DNA from: a virus
Direction: 5' to 3' (one strand)
Virus record (IMG/VR): IMGVR_UViG_3300018080_000092
Coordinates: 1-21,531 of that record
DNA: 21,531 nt
Shown here: piece by piece, positions 1-5,655 of the stretch
Numbering within the stretch: the first letter of the stretch is position 1
Layout: every line of letters begins with the position of its first letter
Position numbers and translations under genes: made by a program
The notes under the pieces: model-generated
What the model saw: the letters and a program-made list of their open reading frames with translations, nothing else
Told to the model about the DNA's origin: nothing
Database searches by the model: none

Positions 1-123
1 CACTTGCGGATCAATTGGAGTTGATGGTCCTTGTTATCGGGCTCTATGTTCCCTTCGACGAACCTGTCCGGCAAGGGGGAACATAGCCATCGCGCAAAGA
101 AAGATTTGCCGATATTTTGCGGC
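1..123. repeat. Terminal direct repeat, left copy (contig circularises)
   Basis: These 123 bases are identical to the last 123 bases of the window (21409-21531). Joining the ends through this overlap restores one continuous minus-strand reading frame for a VirE-type helicase. The overlap is therefore best read as an assembly overlap of a circular or circularly permuted molecule. A biological terminal repeat would have to interrupt the helicase gene, which is less likely. Confidence 0.93.
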
Positions 124-773
124 CCACTTAGAACGAGCATCGGATTTTGTGCTTTCCCATAAACTTTTGCGATAGCCCCAACAAGCCAGGCTTTCAACCA
201 GTCCGCTGCTGCGCCGTGTTCGTCTATGAGGTGGCGCGCCAGTTCCTCGATGTTTTGCGCGCCATTGTACGTCAGACTCTCCAGGTACTCGCGCACAGGA
301 TGGTACGCATTGCGATATGCCTCAGCTACCATCACGTCCTCAATGGCCGCCATCCCGCGCCAGTTGCGATCTCTCATCTCCATTCGGATCGTTGCCCGCA
401 GCGTGTCGGTTAGCGGCTCTCCATTAACCTCTATGCTATCATCGGTTCGGTCCTGCCTGAAATGGTAGCCTAAGTCCAGAAATTCAGCCAGGATTTTAGC
501 ACTCTTCGAGCCGGGTTTGCGGATTGGTTCGGGAGGGTCTCCCACGTAAGAGCCAGTCAGGAGCTTCAATAGCTCCATTTGCTTCTCTTCTGGTACCTCA
601 TCACAGACGCGCCAGATGTTTTCTTGGACAACTGCCCGCTCAGAGACTGGCAACGAGGCGATAGCGACCTTGAACTGTTCAGCAGCTTGCGTGGCCAGGG
701 GAAGATCGCCGTCTAAAAAGGCATTAGTTGCTTGAGTGAGGAGCTCAGTGCTTTTGTGTTGAACGTTTGGCAT
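1..773 (-). CDS. VirE/VapE-family P-loop helicase, N-terminal part (gene crosses contig ends)
   Basis: The gene starts at the ATG at 773-771, preceded by a strong GGAGGG site, and runs off the window at base 1. It continues at 21408 down to a TAG at 20799, giving 460 residues. This part codes for residues 1-257. Residues 1-200 are helical and match no primase domain that I recognise. The P-loop GPQNIGKS lies at residues 217-224. The family (VirE, Pfam PF05272) contains superfamily 3-like ATPases, often fused to primases in phages and islands. With no primase domain or polymerase visible, it is probably a replicative helicase that relies on host enzymes. A promoter with a 12-bp dyad lies directly upstream (922-883). 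Confidence 0.85.
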   Translation of the reverse strand, partial: MPNVQHKSTELLTQATNAFLDGDLPLATQAAEQFKVAIASLPVSERAVVQENIWRVCDEVPEEKQMELLKLLTGSYVGDPPEPIRKPGSKSAKILAEFLDLGYHFRQDRTDDSIEVNGEPLTDTLRATIRMEMRDRNWRGMAAIEDVMVAEAYRNAYHPVREYLESLTYNGAQNIEELARHLIDEHGAAADWLKAWLVGAIAKVYGKAQNPMLVLSGPQNIGKSFFARWLCSPLPDRFVEGNIEPDNKDHQLQLIRK

Positions 774-790
774 TTTCCCTCCGACAAAAA

Positions 791-855
791 CGGCAGAGCC
801 AGCGCGATAAAGGATGATTGCGGATCATCACTTGGGATTGCGTCCGACTCTGCCG
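791..855 (-). other. Nested inverted repeats in the helicase gene leader
   Basis: An 8-bp inverted repeat (CGGCAGAG at 791-798, CTCTGCCG at 848-855) encloses a second one (GATGAT at 813-818, ATCATC at 824-829, 5-base loop). Both would lie in the untranslated leader of the helicase mRNA, between the predicted start near 888 and the GGAGGG site just before 773. The role is unknown; a translation-controlling fold or protein-binding site is possible. A run of seven T on the plus strand at 864-870 does not follow any plus-strand gene, so it is not a terminator in context. Confidence 0.4.
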
Positions 856-882
856 AGAGAAAGTTTTTTTACCCAAATGTTG

Positions 883-922
883 ATCCGCCTGTCTATGATA
901 CCACAGACAGGCGGATTGTCAA
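883..922 (-). promoter_or_regulatory. Helicase promoter with operator-like 12-bp dyad around the -10 box
   Basis: On the minus strand a perfect -35 box TTGACA (922-917) is followed after 16 bp by TATCAT (900-895), a five-of-six match to the -10 consensus. A perfect 12-bp inverted repeat (ATCCGCCTGTCT at 883-894, AGACAGGCGGAT at 905-916, 10-base spacer) places one arm between the boxes and the other over the predicted start near 888. The arms are 22 bp apart centre to centre, about two helical turns. This looks like a repressor operator controlling the helicase and possibly genes beyond it. The bound protein is unknown; the sequence differs from the operators at 3002-3051. Confidence 0.65.
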
Positions 923-923
923 A

Positions 924-1583
924 TTAGAATGGAATGTCAGCGTCAGTACGGGTTAGATCGAAGCCTTCCGGCCATTGCGTGTTGCTATTATTTTTGGCCC
1001 GTGCCAGGTCGGCCTCTCGCAGGTCGGCCCCTTCCAGGTCAGCCCCTCGCAGGTCGGCCCCTTTCAGGTCAGCCACTCGCAGGTTGGCCCCTCGCAGGTC
1101 AGCCACTCGCAGGTTGGCCCATCGCAGGTAGGCCCCGTGCAGGTTGGCCCCTTCCAGGTAGGCCCCTCGCAGGTTGGCCCCTCGCAGGTTGGCCCCTCGC
1201 AGGTCGGCCCGTGTCAGGTCAGCCCGTAGCAGGTCGGCCTCTCGCAGGTTGGCCCCGACCGCCCATCCCAATCTTATCATTTTCCAGAGCACTTCGGGCT
1301 CAATGCGACGCAAGCGGACCTCTCGATACCGCGCCTTTTGGTTATCTTCTCCGACCAGGCCCCGGCCCTCAGCCCACCAGGGCCACCAGCCCGTGGGAGC
1401 GTGAAACGCGTCAAGCCTTTTCATCAAGTGCCAGCCGCCAGGACCACACGCTTTCCCATCATACTCATACGGGTCAGGGTGCTTAAACCACGGTCCCCAT
1501 TTCTCCCCTTGCTCCGGGACTGGATATACCGTATCCTGCCCGCGATAGATCGTTGCGTTGTTATGATTAAGAAACTTAAACAT
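924..1583 (-). CDS. Pentapeptide-repeat protein
   Basis: The 219-residue protein ends in 17 consecutive pentapeptide repeats of A(D/N)LxX type (about residues 110-194), such as [10 protein letters not shown] and RADLR, which predict a right-handed quadrilateral beta-helix. The N-terminal 109 residues are rich in Trp and Gly and resemble no domain I can name with confidence. The ATG at 1583 overlaps the ERF gene stop as TGATG and sits behind AGGAGGGGG, so I prefer it over the GTG one codon earlier. The family includes DNA mimics such as MfpA and Qnr that bind gyrase, but others have unknown roles. Its place between a recombinase and a helicase fits interaction with DNA enzymes, an inference only. 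Confidence 0.85.
   Translation of the reverse strand: MFKFLNHNNATIYRGQDTVYPVPEQGEKWGPWFKHPDPYEYDGKACGPGGWHLMKRLDAFHAPTGWWPWWAEGRGLVGEDNQKARYREVRLRRIEPEVLWKMIRLGWAVGANLREADLLRADLTRADLRGANLRGANLRGAYLEGANLHGAYLRWANLRVADLRGANLRVADLKGADLRGADLEGADLREADLARAKNNSNTQWPEGFDLTRTDADIPF
1002..1256 (-). repeat. Tandem 15-bp repeats coding the pentapeptide array
   Basis: Seventeen near-identical 15-bp units lie in phase with the reading frame of the pentapeptide protein. On the plus strand they read as variants of GCAGGTCGGCCCCTC. The periodicity also opens long plus-strand frames across this region, which are by-products of the repeat and not genes. Confidence 0.85.
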
Positions 1584-2263
1584 CACTCCCCCTCCTTTTC
1601 CTGGGCGTGTGCGGCCAATGCCTGCGTCATCTCGTCTATCGCGCTGGCTTTGAAGCCGGTGTAGCCAAGTTTTTTCAACGTATTCTTGACGTGGTTGATG
1701 TGCTTGTAGTAATCCATCGATTTTAGGATGGTTGCGTAGAACTCCGCCGCTGTTTGGCGTGTTTCGGCCTTGGGCGCTGGCTTGGGTTTCTCTTGCCTGG
1801 CCTCTGGCGCTGGTCCTGCGTCCGGTTCGTCGGCCAAGTCGCCGGTGCCAATGATGAAGTTCTTCAAGAGGAAGTATTTCAGGCCGCTGGTAGCTGCTTT
1901 TGCCAGCCCCTTATCTGTTTTGTCATCGGCCTCTGCCCACCACAGGCAATTCCAAATCTCCCCATTCTCGCTGTCGGCGAACGTGAAAGAGAATTGGCAA
2001 AGCCACTTGTTTTCGCGTCTTTCCACGCTGATCATCTCTGCAAAGAACGCAACCCCTTCACTGGCCAGCAAGGGCCGGATCAAATCTGAAACGTCGGCGT
2101 CCGATGCGTAATGGTACTTCTGGTAATCGTTCCATCCTGTTTTGGGCAGACGATTGACCTTCGCCATCACTCGCGCCAGCTTGGCGAAAAGTGGCGCATA
2201 CGCCGTTTTCACGTCCAAAAGCTTAACCTCTCCAGTTTCGTAGTCTAGCTGTTTTTCCGACAC
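1583..2263 (-). CDS. ERF-family single-strand annealing recombinase
   Basis: The 226-residue product matches the ERF family (Pfam PF04404). An N-terminal region of about 150 residues contains the typical YHYASDADV segment (about residues 50-58) and the conserved [20 protein letters not shown] block (about 112-131). A Pro/Ala/Lys-rich linker and a small helical C-terminal domain follow. ERF proteins anneal complementary single strands and in P22 help circularise the genome and recombine ends. Here it probably acts in recombination-dependent replication or repair. The stop overlaps the pentapeptide gene start (TGATG), and the start overlaps the preceding small gene by 19 bases. Confidence 0.9.
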   Translation of the reverse strand: MSEKQLDYETGEVKLLDVKTAYAPLFAKLARVMAKVNRLPKTGWNDYQKYHYASDADVSDLIRPLLASEGVAFFAEMISVERRENKWLCQFSFTFADSENGEIWNCLWWAEADDKTDKGLAKAATSGLKYFLLKNFIIGTGDLADEPDAGPAPEARQEKPKPAPKAETRQTAAEFYATILKSMDYYKHINHVKNTLKKLGYTGFKASAIDEMTQALAAHAQEKEGE

Positions 2264-2436
2264 GGTACACCCTCCTGTTCAAGAATTTTGGCGTAGACAC
2301 GTTTCGCTGTCTCGCCAGCTTTTTTATTGCCCAAGATCGGGGCAATTCGACAGTAGATGGTGAAGCCCCACGCCGACGCGTAATTGATGGCCTCTGCGTG
2401 CTCAGACCTCAGTGCTTCGTAGCTTATATCGTACAT
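2245..2436 (-). CDS. Small hypothetical protein upstream of ERF
   Basis: This 63-residue frame starts at the ATG at 2436 (MYDISYEALRSEHA...), with AAGGAG placed just upstream. A GTG five codons earlier lies within that ribosome binding site and is less likely. The protein is mixed helical and ends in a basic tail (PCRKNS). It overlaps the end of the preceding gene by 35 bases and the ERF start by 19. I do not recognise a family. Position suggests a minor early protein coexpressed with ERF. Confidence 0.6.
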   Translation of the reverse strand: MYDISYEALRSEHAEAINYASAWGFTIYCRIAPILGNKKAGETAKRVYAKILEQEGVPCRKNS

Positions 2437-2605
2437 TTTCACTCCTTTCACTTAATTCCCAGACCTGGTAGCACATTCGCGCCACCGGGCACTCAGAGCA
2501 GCCCCAGAAATCGGCCGGGACGTCCTGCCCGAAATGTGGGCAAGTACCCGCGTACTCGATAATCAGTGGGCCAGTCCAACGATCAAAATTTAACTCAGGC
2601 ATCAT
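2402..2605 (-). CDS. Small Cys-rich hypothetical protein
   Basis: The 67-residue product begins with ATG ATG at 2605-2600 behind GGGAG. It contains a cysteine cluster (CPHFGQ... followed by CSECPVARMC) with four or five Cys spread over 25 residues, which could bind zinc or an iron-sulphur cluster. The ending of the cluster resembles WhiB-like CxxC-type arrangements, but the match is too weak to name. It is the middle gene of the small early cluster 2245-2851. Confidence 0.6.
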   Translation of the reverse strand: MMPELNFDRWTGPLIIEYAGTCPHFGQDVPADFWGCSECPVARMCYQVWELSERSENVRYKLRSTEV

Positions 2606-2635
2606 TACTCCCTTCGATCATTCCAGCGGGGCAAG

Positions 2636-2851
2636 CTATTTCAGGCCAATATCTTTCAATAATTGCTGTGCTGCCAGAGCAATTGTCCTGGTATCCCCTT
2701 CAAACACCGCGAGTGATGGTTGTACTCTTTTACGGTGTTCCTTATCTTCCCACAGCAAGGTTCTCATGGCCCACTCATATTGACGCAGCGATTCCTTGAT
2801 AAGCTGCAATTCATAAGGTGATACTTTTAGAGTTACGGTTGCTTGTGCCAT
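2636..2851 (-). CDS. Small helical early protein, first gene of the leftward operon
   Basis: The 71-residue product (MAQATVTLKVSPYELQLI...) starts at the ATG at 2851 behind GAAAGGAATG. It has a short beta-like start followed by two predicted helices (about residues 12-40 and 54-70). The pattern resembles small phage proteins that pair a strand with helices for dimerisation or DNA contact, but no family is recognised. It is the first gene behind the leftward promoter at 3018-2990, after a leader of about 130 bases that carries the tRNA-like element. Confidence 0.65.
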   Translation of the reverse strand: MAQATVTLKVSPYELQLIKESLRQYEWAMRTLLWEDKEHRKRVQPSLAVFEGDTRTIALAAQQLLKDIGLK

Positions 2852-2911
2852 TGCTCATTCCTTTCTTAAGTCATATAGTGCGGACACAATCGCAGGCTTG
2901 CCCGGTTTATG

Positions 2912-2974
2912 CCCCCACGTCAGGACTTGAACCTGAACGGGCTATCATCCGTCGCCTCCGTGGATCTCGTGGGG
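2912..2974 (-). ncRNA. Degenerate tRNA-like element in the early leader
   Basis: On the minus strand the first seven bases CCCCACG (2974-2968) pair perfectly with CGTGGGG (2919-2913) as an acceptor stem. A canonical T arm, TCAGG-TTCAAGT-CCTGA (2936-2920), precedes the 3' strand. Only about 31 bases lie between the acceptor and T arms, some ten too few for a normal tRNA. An arm GGCGA/TAGCC can be drawn there, but its loop lacks U33 and there is almost no D arm. No CCA is encoded. It is thus a tRNA pseudogene or mimic, not a normal tRNA. It starts about 9 bases after the predicted start of the leftward transcript. Confidence 0.5.
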
Positions 2975-2989
2975 CTGTTTACTACCCTC

Positions 2990-3018
2990 ATTCTATCATA
3001 CCTATTGCCGTGTGGCAA
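2990..3018 (-). promoter_or_regulatory. Leftward early promoter
   Basis: The minus strand has -35 TTGCCA (3018-3013, five of six matches) and -10 TAGAAT (2995-2990, five of six) with a 17-bp spacer; transcription would begin near 2983. The -35 box lies within the palindromic operator 3002-3021. It would drive the early genes from 2851 onward. Confidence 0.6.
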
Positions 3019-3021
3019 TAG
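3002..3021. promoter_or_regulatory. Operator palindrome 1
   Basis: CTATTGCCGTGTGGCAATAG is a perfect 8-bp inverted repeat around GTGT. It overlaps the -35 box and spacer of the leftward promoter. Its centre is exactly 30 bp, about three helical turns, from that of the second palindrome, so two dimers would sit on the same DNA face. The likely ligand is the XRE-type protein encoded at 3320-3553. Confidence 0.65.
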
Positions 3022-3031
3022 TACAGCAGTA

Positions 3032-3051
3032 CCATTGTCGTATGGCAATGG
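3032..3051. promoter_or_regulatory. Operator palindrome 2
   Basis: CCATTGTCGTATGGCAATGG is an 8-bp inverted repeat with one imperfect position (T opposite G). It shares the core ATTG(C/T)C...GGCAAT with operator 1 and overlaps the -35 box of the rightward promoter. Confidence 0.6.
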
Positions 3052-3063
3052 ATGTGATAGAAT
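3035..3063 (+). promoter_or_regulatory. Rightward promoter
   Basis: The plus strand has -35 TTGTCG (3035-3040, four of six) and -10 TAGAAT (3058-3063, five of six) with a 17-bp spacer. The start would be near 3070, giving an almost leaderless transcript that places the AGGAGG site (3070-3075) at its 5' end. The arrangement mirrors the leftward promoter. Confidence 0.55.
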
Positions 3064-3081
3064 AGAGTCAGGAGGTTCGAG

Positions 3082-3336
3082 ATGGTTTACTTAATTCACT
3101 TTAACGTACCATACAAGCACGCAAGGCATTATTTGGGCAGTTGTGATGACTTGCAAGCTCGATTGGCGCGCCACAAGGCAGGCAATGGAGCCCGTCTAAT
3201 GGAAGTAGTAAAGAATGCTGGCATAACCTGGCAATTGGCCAGAACGTGGGAAGGAGGAAAGGGTAAAGAGCGGGAATTGAAGAGACAAAAAAATTCACCT
3301 CGACTTTGCCCGATTTGCAATGGAAGAACTCATTAG
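3082..3336 (+). CDS. Small GIY-YIG-like nuclease
   Basis: The 84-residue protein begins VYLIHF and continues HYLGSCDDLQARLARH, matching the strand-Tyr, Tyr-x-Gly and Arg elements of the GIY-YIG fold (Y3, Y17, R27). ERELKRQKN near residues 63-71 supplies the expected Glu and Asn. A CPIC motif near the C terminus (76-79) could bind metal. Small single-domain GIY-YIG proteins cut or nick DNA, but the substrate here is unknown. The ATG at 3082 is six bases after a perfect AGGAGG. It is the first gene of the plus-strand cassette and overlaps the repressor gene by 17 bases. Confidence 0.75.
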   Translation: MVYLIHFNVPYKHARHYLGSCDDLQARLARHKAGNGARLMEVVKNAGITWQLARTWEGGKGKERELKRQKNSPRLCPICNGRTH

Positions 3337-3553
3337 ACTGCTGAAACAACGACAGGGCTCTCAATCGCTGAACGAATTCGCGGCCGCGATTGGTATCTGG
3401 CCGTCCACATTATCGCGCTACTACTCTGGCCAGCGCAAGCCAAGCAGAGGGAGCTTAGAGAAAATGGTACGCTATTTCACTCAACGCGGAGACTTTCGCG
3501 CTGTGAGCGTGCTCACGGCTTATGCCTTTGGAGGGATGTATGGCGACAAATGA
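3320..3553 (+). CDS. XRE-type helix-turn-helix repressor candidate
   Basis: The 77-residue product contains a Cro/C1-type helix-turn-helix at about residues 14-48 (LNEFAAAIGIWPSTLSRYYS, then GQRKPSRGSLEKM). It has no C-terminal cleavage or peptidase domain, so it would not respond to SOS by autocleavage. Its start lies inside the end of the GIY-YIG gene without a clear ribosome binding site, which suggests translational coupling. The two palindromes at 3002-3051 upstream of its own operon are its probable binding sites, giving autoregulation and control of the opposite early promoter. Confidence 0.82.
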   Translation: MEELIRLLKQRQGSQSLNEFAAAIGIWPSTLSRYYSGQRKPSRGSLEKMVRYFTQRGDFRAVSVLTAYAFGGMYGDK

Positions 3554-3914
3554 TCTAGCTGATCAACTGGCGTGGGAGATCAAGTGGGCGAACCTGCCGG
3601 AACCGGAGAGGGAGTATCGCTTTCACCCTGACAGAAAGTGGCGCTTCGATCTGGCTTACCCAGATTGCCGGATCGCCTTCGAGTGCGAGGGAGGTATCTG
3701 GTCACGTGGCCGCCATACGCGAGGGCAGGGCTTCATCAACGATTGCGAGAAATACAACGCGGCCACGCTGCTTGGCTGGCGGGTGTTCCGCCTGCCAGGC
3801 CCCTGGATTGAGAGTGGCCTCGCTCTCGAATACGTGGAGCGAGTACTCAATGCTGAAGAAGATATTCGGAAAAACAGTAGAAAACGAGGGAAGCTACAGA
3901 ATGAAAAACAGTAG
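3540..3914 (+). CDS. PD-(D/E)XK-type endonuclease, Vsr/DUF559-like
   Basis: The 124-residue protein reads WRFDLAYPDCRIAFECEGG (D37, E48, E50) followed by GRHTRGQGFINDCEKYN and LGWRVFRL. This is the signature of a widespread phage family of small Vsr/DUF559-like nucleases with a restriction-type active site (D...ExE). I choose the ATG at 3540 because GGAGGG lies four bases before it; an in-frame ATG at 3522 has no such site. It overlaps the repressor gene by 14 bases. Possible roles include branch processing during replication or packaging, or attack on competing DNA; context does not decide. Confidence 0.75.
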   Translation: MATNDLADQLAWEIKWANLPEPEREYRFHPDRKWRFDLAYPDCRIAFECEGGIWSRGRHTRGQGFINDCEKYNAATLLGWRVFRLPGPWIESGLALEYVERVLNAEEDIRKNSRKRGKLQNEKQ

Positions 3915-4023
3915 AAACTGCGTGTTAGAATTCATAATCAGCGCTGTTCTCTTGCTCGGTATCCTGGCCCACGTGTGGAACGACCAGGGGGTAGGGGGAT
4001 GGATGCTAGGAGGGTTGTCGTAA
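3901..4023 (+). CDS. 40-residue single-helix membrane protein
   Basis: The short product has a basic, polar start (MKNSRNC), one hydrophobic helix at about residues 9-26 (LEFIISAVLLLGILAHVW) and a glycine-rich tail. The N-in orientation is likely. The start overlaps the nuclease gene end by 14 bases, with only a distant GAGGG upstream, so it may depend on coupling. Its stop forms TAATG with the next gene. Function is unknown; holin-like and superinfection-exclusion roles are both possible. Confidence 0.5.
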   Translation: MKNSRNCVLEFIISAVLLLGILAHVWNDQGVGGWMLGGLS

Positions 4024-4139
4024 TGGATGGGAGCTTGGCTGCAAGCGCGGGACTGGTCGTGTTGTTTTACCTATTGCTGCCGTGGATACTGACCGGTGTG
4101 GTGTGGTGGATCGTCGGTATCTTTGTAGGAAAGGAGTGA
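4023..4139 (+). CDS. 38-residue membrane protein
   Basis: The product starts at the ATG within TAATG at 4021-4025, with AGGAGGG eight bases upstream, one of the best sites in the window. After eight polar residues the chain is hydrophobic to residue 36 (LVVLFYLLLPWILTGVVWWI...), long enough for one tilted helix or two short ones broken at Pro20. It ends GKE. The strong initiation signal argues that it is translated. Pairing with the 40-residue membrane protein suggests that the two act together. Confidence 0.6.
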   Translation: MDGSLAASAGLVVLFYLLLPWILTGVVWWIVGIFVGKE

Positions 4140-4142
4140 ACG

Positions 4143-4481
4143 ATGAATCGTATTTTAATCGAAGCTTTTGATAATTGCCGTTTGAGACAAGCAAGTATTG
4201 AACGAAAACTGCGCCCACGCGGAATCGATGGTATCGCAGTTGATGATGATTACTGGGCATTGGAGTGGCAACGCCTGGATCGTATCGCGTGCAAATGCTA
4301 TGAGCGTATTTTTTTCAAGCTCGAAGCTGCTGAGGTGCTGGCCAGGGTGGTAGAGAAAGTGAGCAGTGGGATCAAACCCGCAGCAAGTGGGGAACCGGAG
4401 CTTGTGATTGATCCGGAAGATATGGTCCTTTTGGCTACCGCCCTGCGTCGGTATCGGGAGGCGACTCGTGAGACTCAATAG
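4143..4481 (+). CDS. Hypothetical helical protein
   Basis: The 112-residue product starts at the ATG at 4143 behind AAGGAG. It is largely helical and charged, with many Arg and Glu (for example LRQASIERKLRPRG and ALRRYREATRET). It is not membrane-bound and has no recognisable catalytic motif. It lies three bases after the second membrane-protein gene and overlaps the next gene by 14 bases, so it is part of the same transcript. No family recognised. Confidence 0.65.
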   Translation: MNRILIEAFDNCRLRQASIERKLRPRGIDGIAVDDDYWALEWQRLDRIACKCYERIFFKLEAAEVLARVVEKVSSGIKPAASGEPELVIDPEDMVLLATALRRYREATRETQ

Positions 4482-4635
4482 CAACGAAAACGACATTCAG
4501 GCGAAGATAGATGCAATTTGGCGCGATATGGAGCGTGGACTCATCTCGCCAGCCGTTACAGAGTTGCGCATTGCGCGCATTGAGGCAGAGGCCGGCTGGC
4601 GCCAGGCCGGGAGTATCTCATACCGTGCCGACTAA
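4468..4635 (+). CDS. Small hypothetical protein (GTG start)
   Basis: A 55-residue frame opens at the GTG at 4468, seven bases after GGGAGG. It codes for an acidic-basic helical peptide (IQAKIDAIWRDMERG, then ELRIARIEAEAGWRQ) with coiled-coil-like spacing. It overlaps the previous gene by 14 bases, the same overlap used elsewhere in the cassette. Function unknown. Confidence 0.5.
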   Translation: MRLNSNENDIQAKIDAIWRDMERGLISPAVTELRIARIEAEAGWRQAGSISYRAD

Positions 4636-4720
4636 ACTGACCTATTGCGCGAGGTGTGAAAAGATCACAAACCACGTCTGGCTCTGGGGCCAGTGGGTGT
4701 GTGTTTCCTGCCTGCGTTAG
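4625..4720 (+). CDS. 31-residue zinc-ribbon-like protein
   Basis: Reading from the GTG at 4625 gives a 31-residue peptide with two CxxC knuckles (CARC and CVSC) separated by 17 residues, a compact zinc ribbon. The ribosome binding site is weak (GGGAG about 10 bases upstream), and the frame overlaps the preceding one by 11 bases. Its stop overlaps the stop of the convergent minus-strand fibre gene by four bases, so it is the last possible gene of the cassette. It may be a real microprotein or chance; the paired CxxC favours real. Confidence 0.42.
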   Translation: MPTKLTYCARCEKITNHVWLWGQWVCVSCLR

Positions 4721-5655
4721 CCTTCAATCTCTACGATAGCTTGTGCGGTCAAAAAGTCGGGACTGGGAGCGCCACCAAACTCCACAATTTGTGCATAATG
4801 TGCTCCCAACGATGCAGCCGCTGCCTTGAATGAGGCGAGATGATATAGATTCGCGACTGGCGCCGCCAATGCTGGTTGCGAAAGGCTGCTTGTGCTGGCA
4901 GTATCAATACCCAGTCCAACATACCCGTTTGCTTCACCGGAAGCGGCCAAAAAGCCGGTTTGGACTTCGTACCGCGCATAAATCTCTGCCACGCCTACCA
5001 CCCAATTTACGCGCACAGAAGTATCGTTGTTCCAGGCCCGATATGAAGCCGTGGCGTAGGTGTGACTTGTAGAATCAATCACCCACATAAGCAGGCGGAT
5101 GCGATGGTAATAATTCCACAAGAATCTCTTGCTGAGACTATTCTCAGTCTGACCGCTGACGCTCGTGGTTCTGCCGGTGCCCAGGTACCGTCTCGTAGTC
5201 GCTCCACTCTTGACGTAGACGCCATCCTGAGTCGTCAAAGCCGTCGCTCTGGTAGTATCGTTAGTCCAGGATACTGCCTCTAGCGCAACGGTTCCGCCAT
5301 CGTTGTACGCGAATATGTCGAATGGCGTATTTGTGGTGGCCGGGACTGACACGCTCTTCTCCGTAAAATGTAGTGTGTCCCAACTGGCAGAGCCATCATA
5401 GAGACTGATGCGATTGCCTTTGTATGGGGTAAAGTAAACAGTTGTTTGGGCGGTCTGATCCGCTGTGGCGACTGGATTGCCCGACGTGAGGGTCAGGCGA
5501 CCCTCACAAATACCGTTGTTTCCTTCCTCTCCCAAAACACCCTCTATCGCGACCACGGCGTCTTGTAGGTCATTTACGTGAGCCGCTACCACGTCGTCAA
5601 CGCCATCAACTTTGGTCGTGTATGAGTCCAGGCTCCCAGGATAGTTAGTTGTCAT
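4717..5655 (-). CDS. Putative tail fibre / receptor-binding structural protein
   Basis: The 312-residue protein begins with a typical tail-appendage opening (NYPGSLDSYTTKVDGVD, then HVNDLQDAVVAIEGVLGEEG), a helix that commonly trimerises in fibres. A segment near residues 60-125 (TPYKGNRISLYDGSASWDTL) is common in phage fibre-like proteins of metagenomic origin. The rest is Ser/Thr/Ala-rich beta structure. No enzymatic motif is seen. It is the last gene of the late unit, as is usual for host-recognition proteins, and ends tail to tail with the plus-strand cassette. Assignment rests on composition, N-terminal pattern and position. Confidence 0.65.
   Translation of the reverse strand: MTTNYPGSLDSYTTKVDGVDDVVAAHVNDLQDAVVAIEGVLGEEGNNGICEGRLTLTSGNPVATADQTAQTTVYFTPYKGNRISLYDGSASWDTLHFTEKSVSVPATTNTPFDIFAYNDGGTVALEAVSWTNDTTRATALTTQDGVYVKSGATTRRYLGTGRTTSVSGQTENSLSKRFLWNYYHRIRLLMWVIDSTSHTYATASYRAWNNDTSVRVNWVVGVAEIYARYEVQTGFLAASGEANGYVGLGIDTASTSSLSQPALAAPVANLYHLASFKAAAASLGAHYAQIVEFGGAPSPDFLTAQAIVEIEG

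Noticed and set aside
791-870. Rho-independent terminator on the plus strand (stem followed by seven T)
   Set aside because: No plus-strand gene ends here, and the outer stem has a 49-base loop, too large for an intrinsic terminator.
732-956. 74-codon plus-strand frame at the helicase start
   Set aside because: It crosses the helicase start, its promoter and the dyad in antisense. No ribosome binding site and no family match.
1002-1256. CRISPR-like array
   Set aside because: The 15-bp units are contiguous, in frame and without spacers; they encode pentapeptide repeats.
929-1486. 185-codon plus-strand frame rich in GRPLAGQPL-like repeats
   Set aside because: It is the antisense reading of the pentapeptide repeat. 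The 15-bp periodicity keeps all frames open, and there is no ribosome binding site of note.
2912-2974. Functional standard tRNA gene
   Set aside because: The segment between acceptor and T arms is about ten bases too short, and the only possible anticodon loop lacks U33, so a decoding tRNA is not supported.
2818-3094. Small plus-strand frames across the control region
   Set aside because: They read antisense to the tRNA-like element and through the operators. Their peptides are the familiar nonsense obtained by translating tRNA complements.
4670-4720. Bidirectional terminator between the convergent units
   Set aside because: Only a 5-bp stem (CTGGC/GCCAG) inside the small zinc-ribbon frame is present, and no T-run follows on either strand at the right distance.
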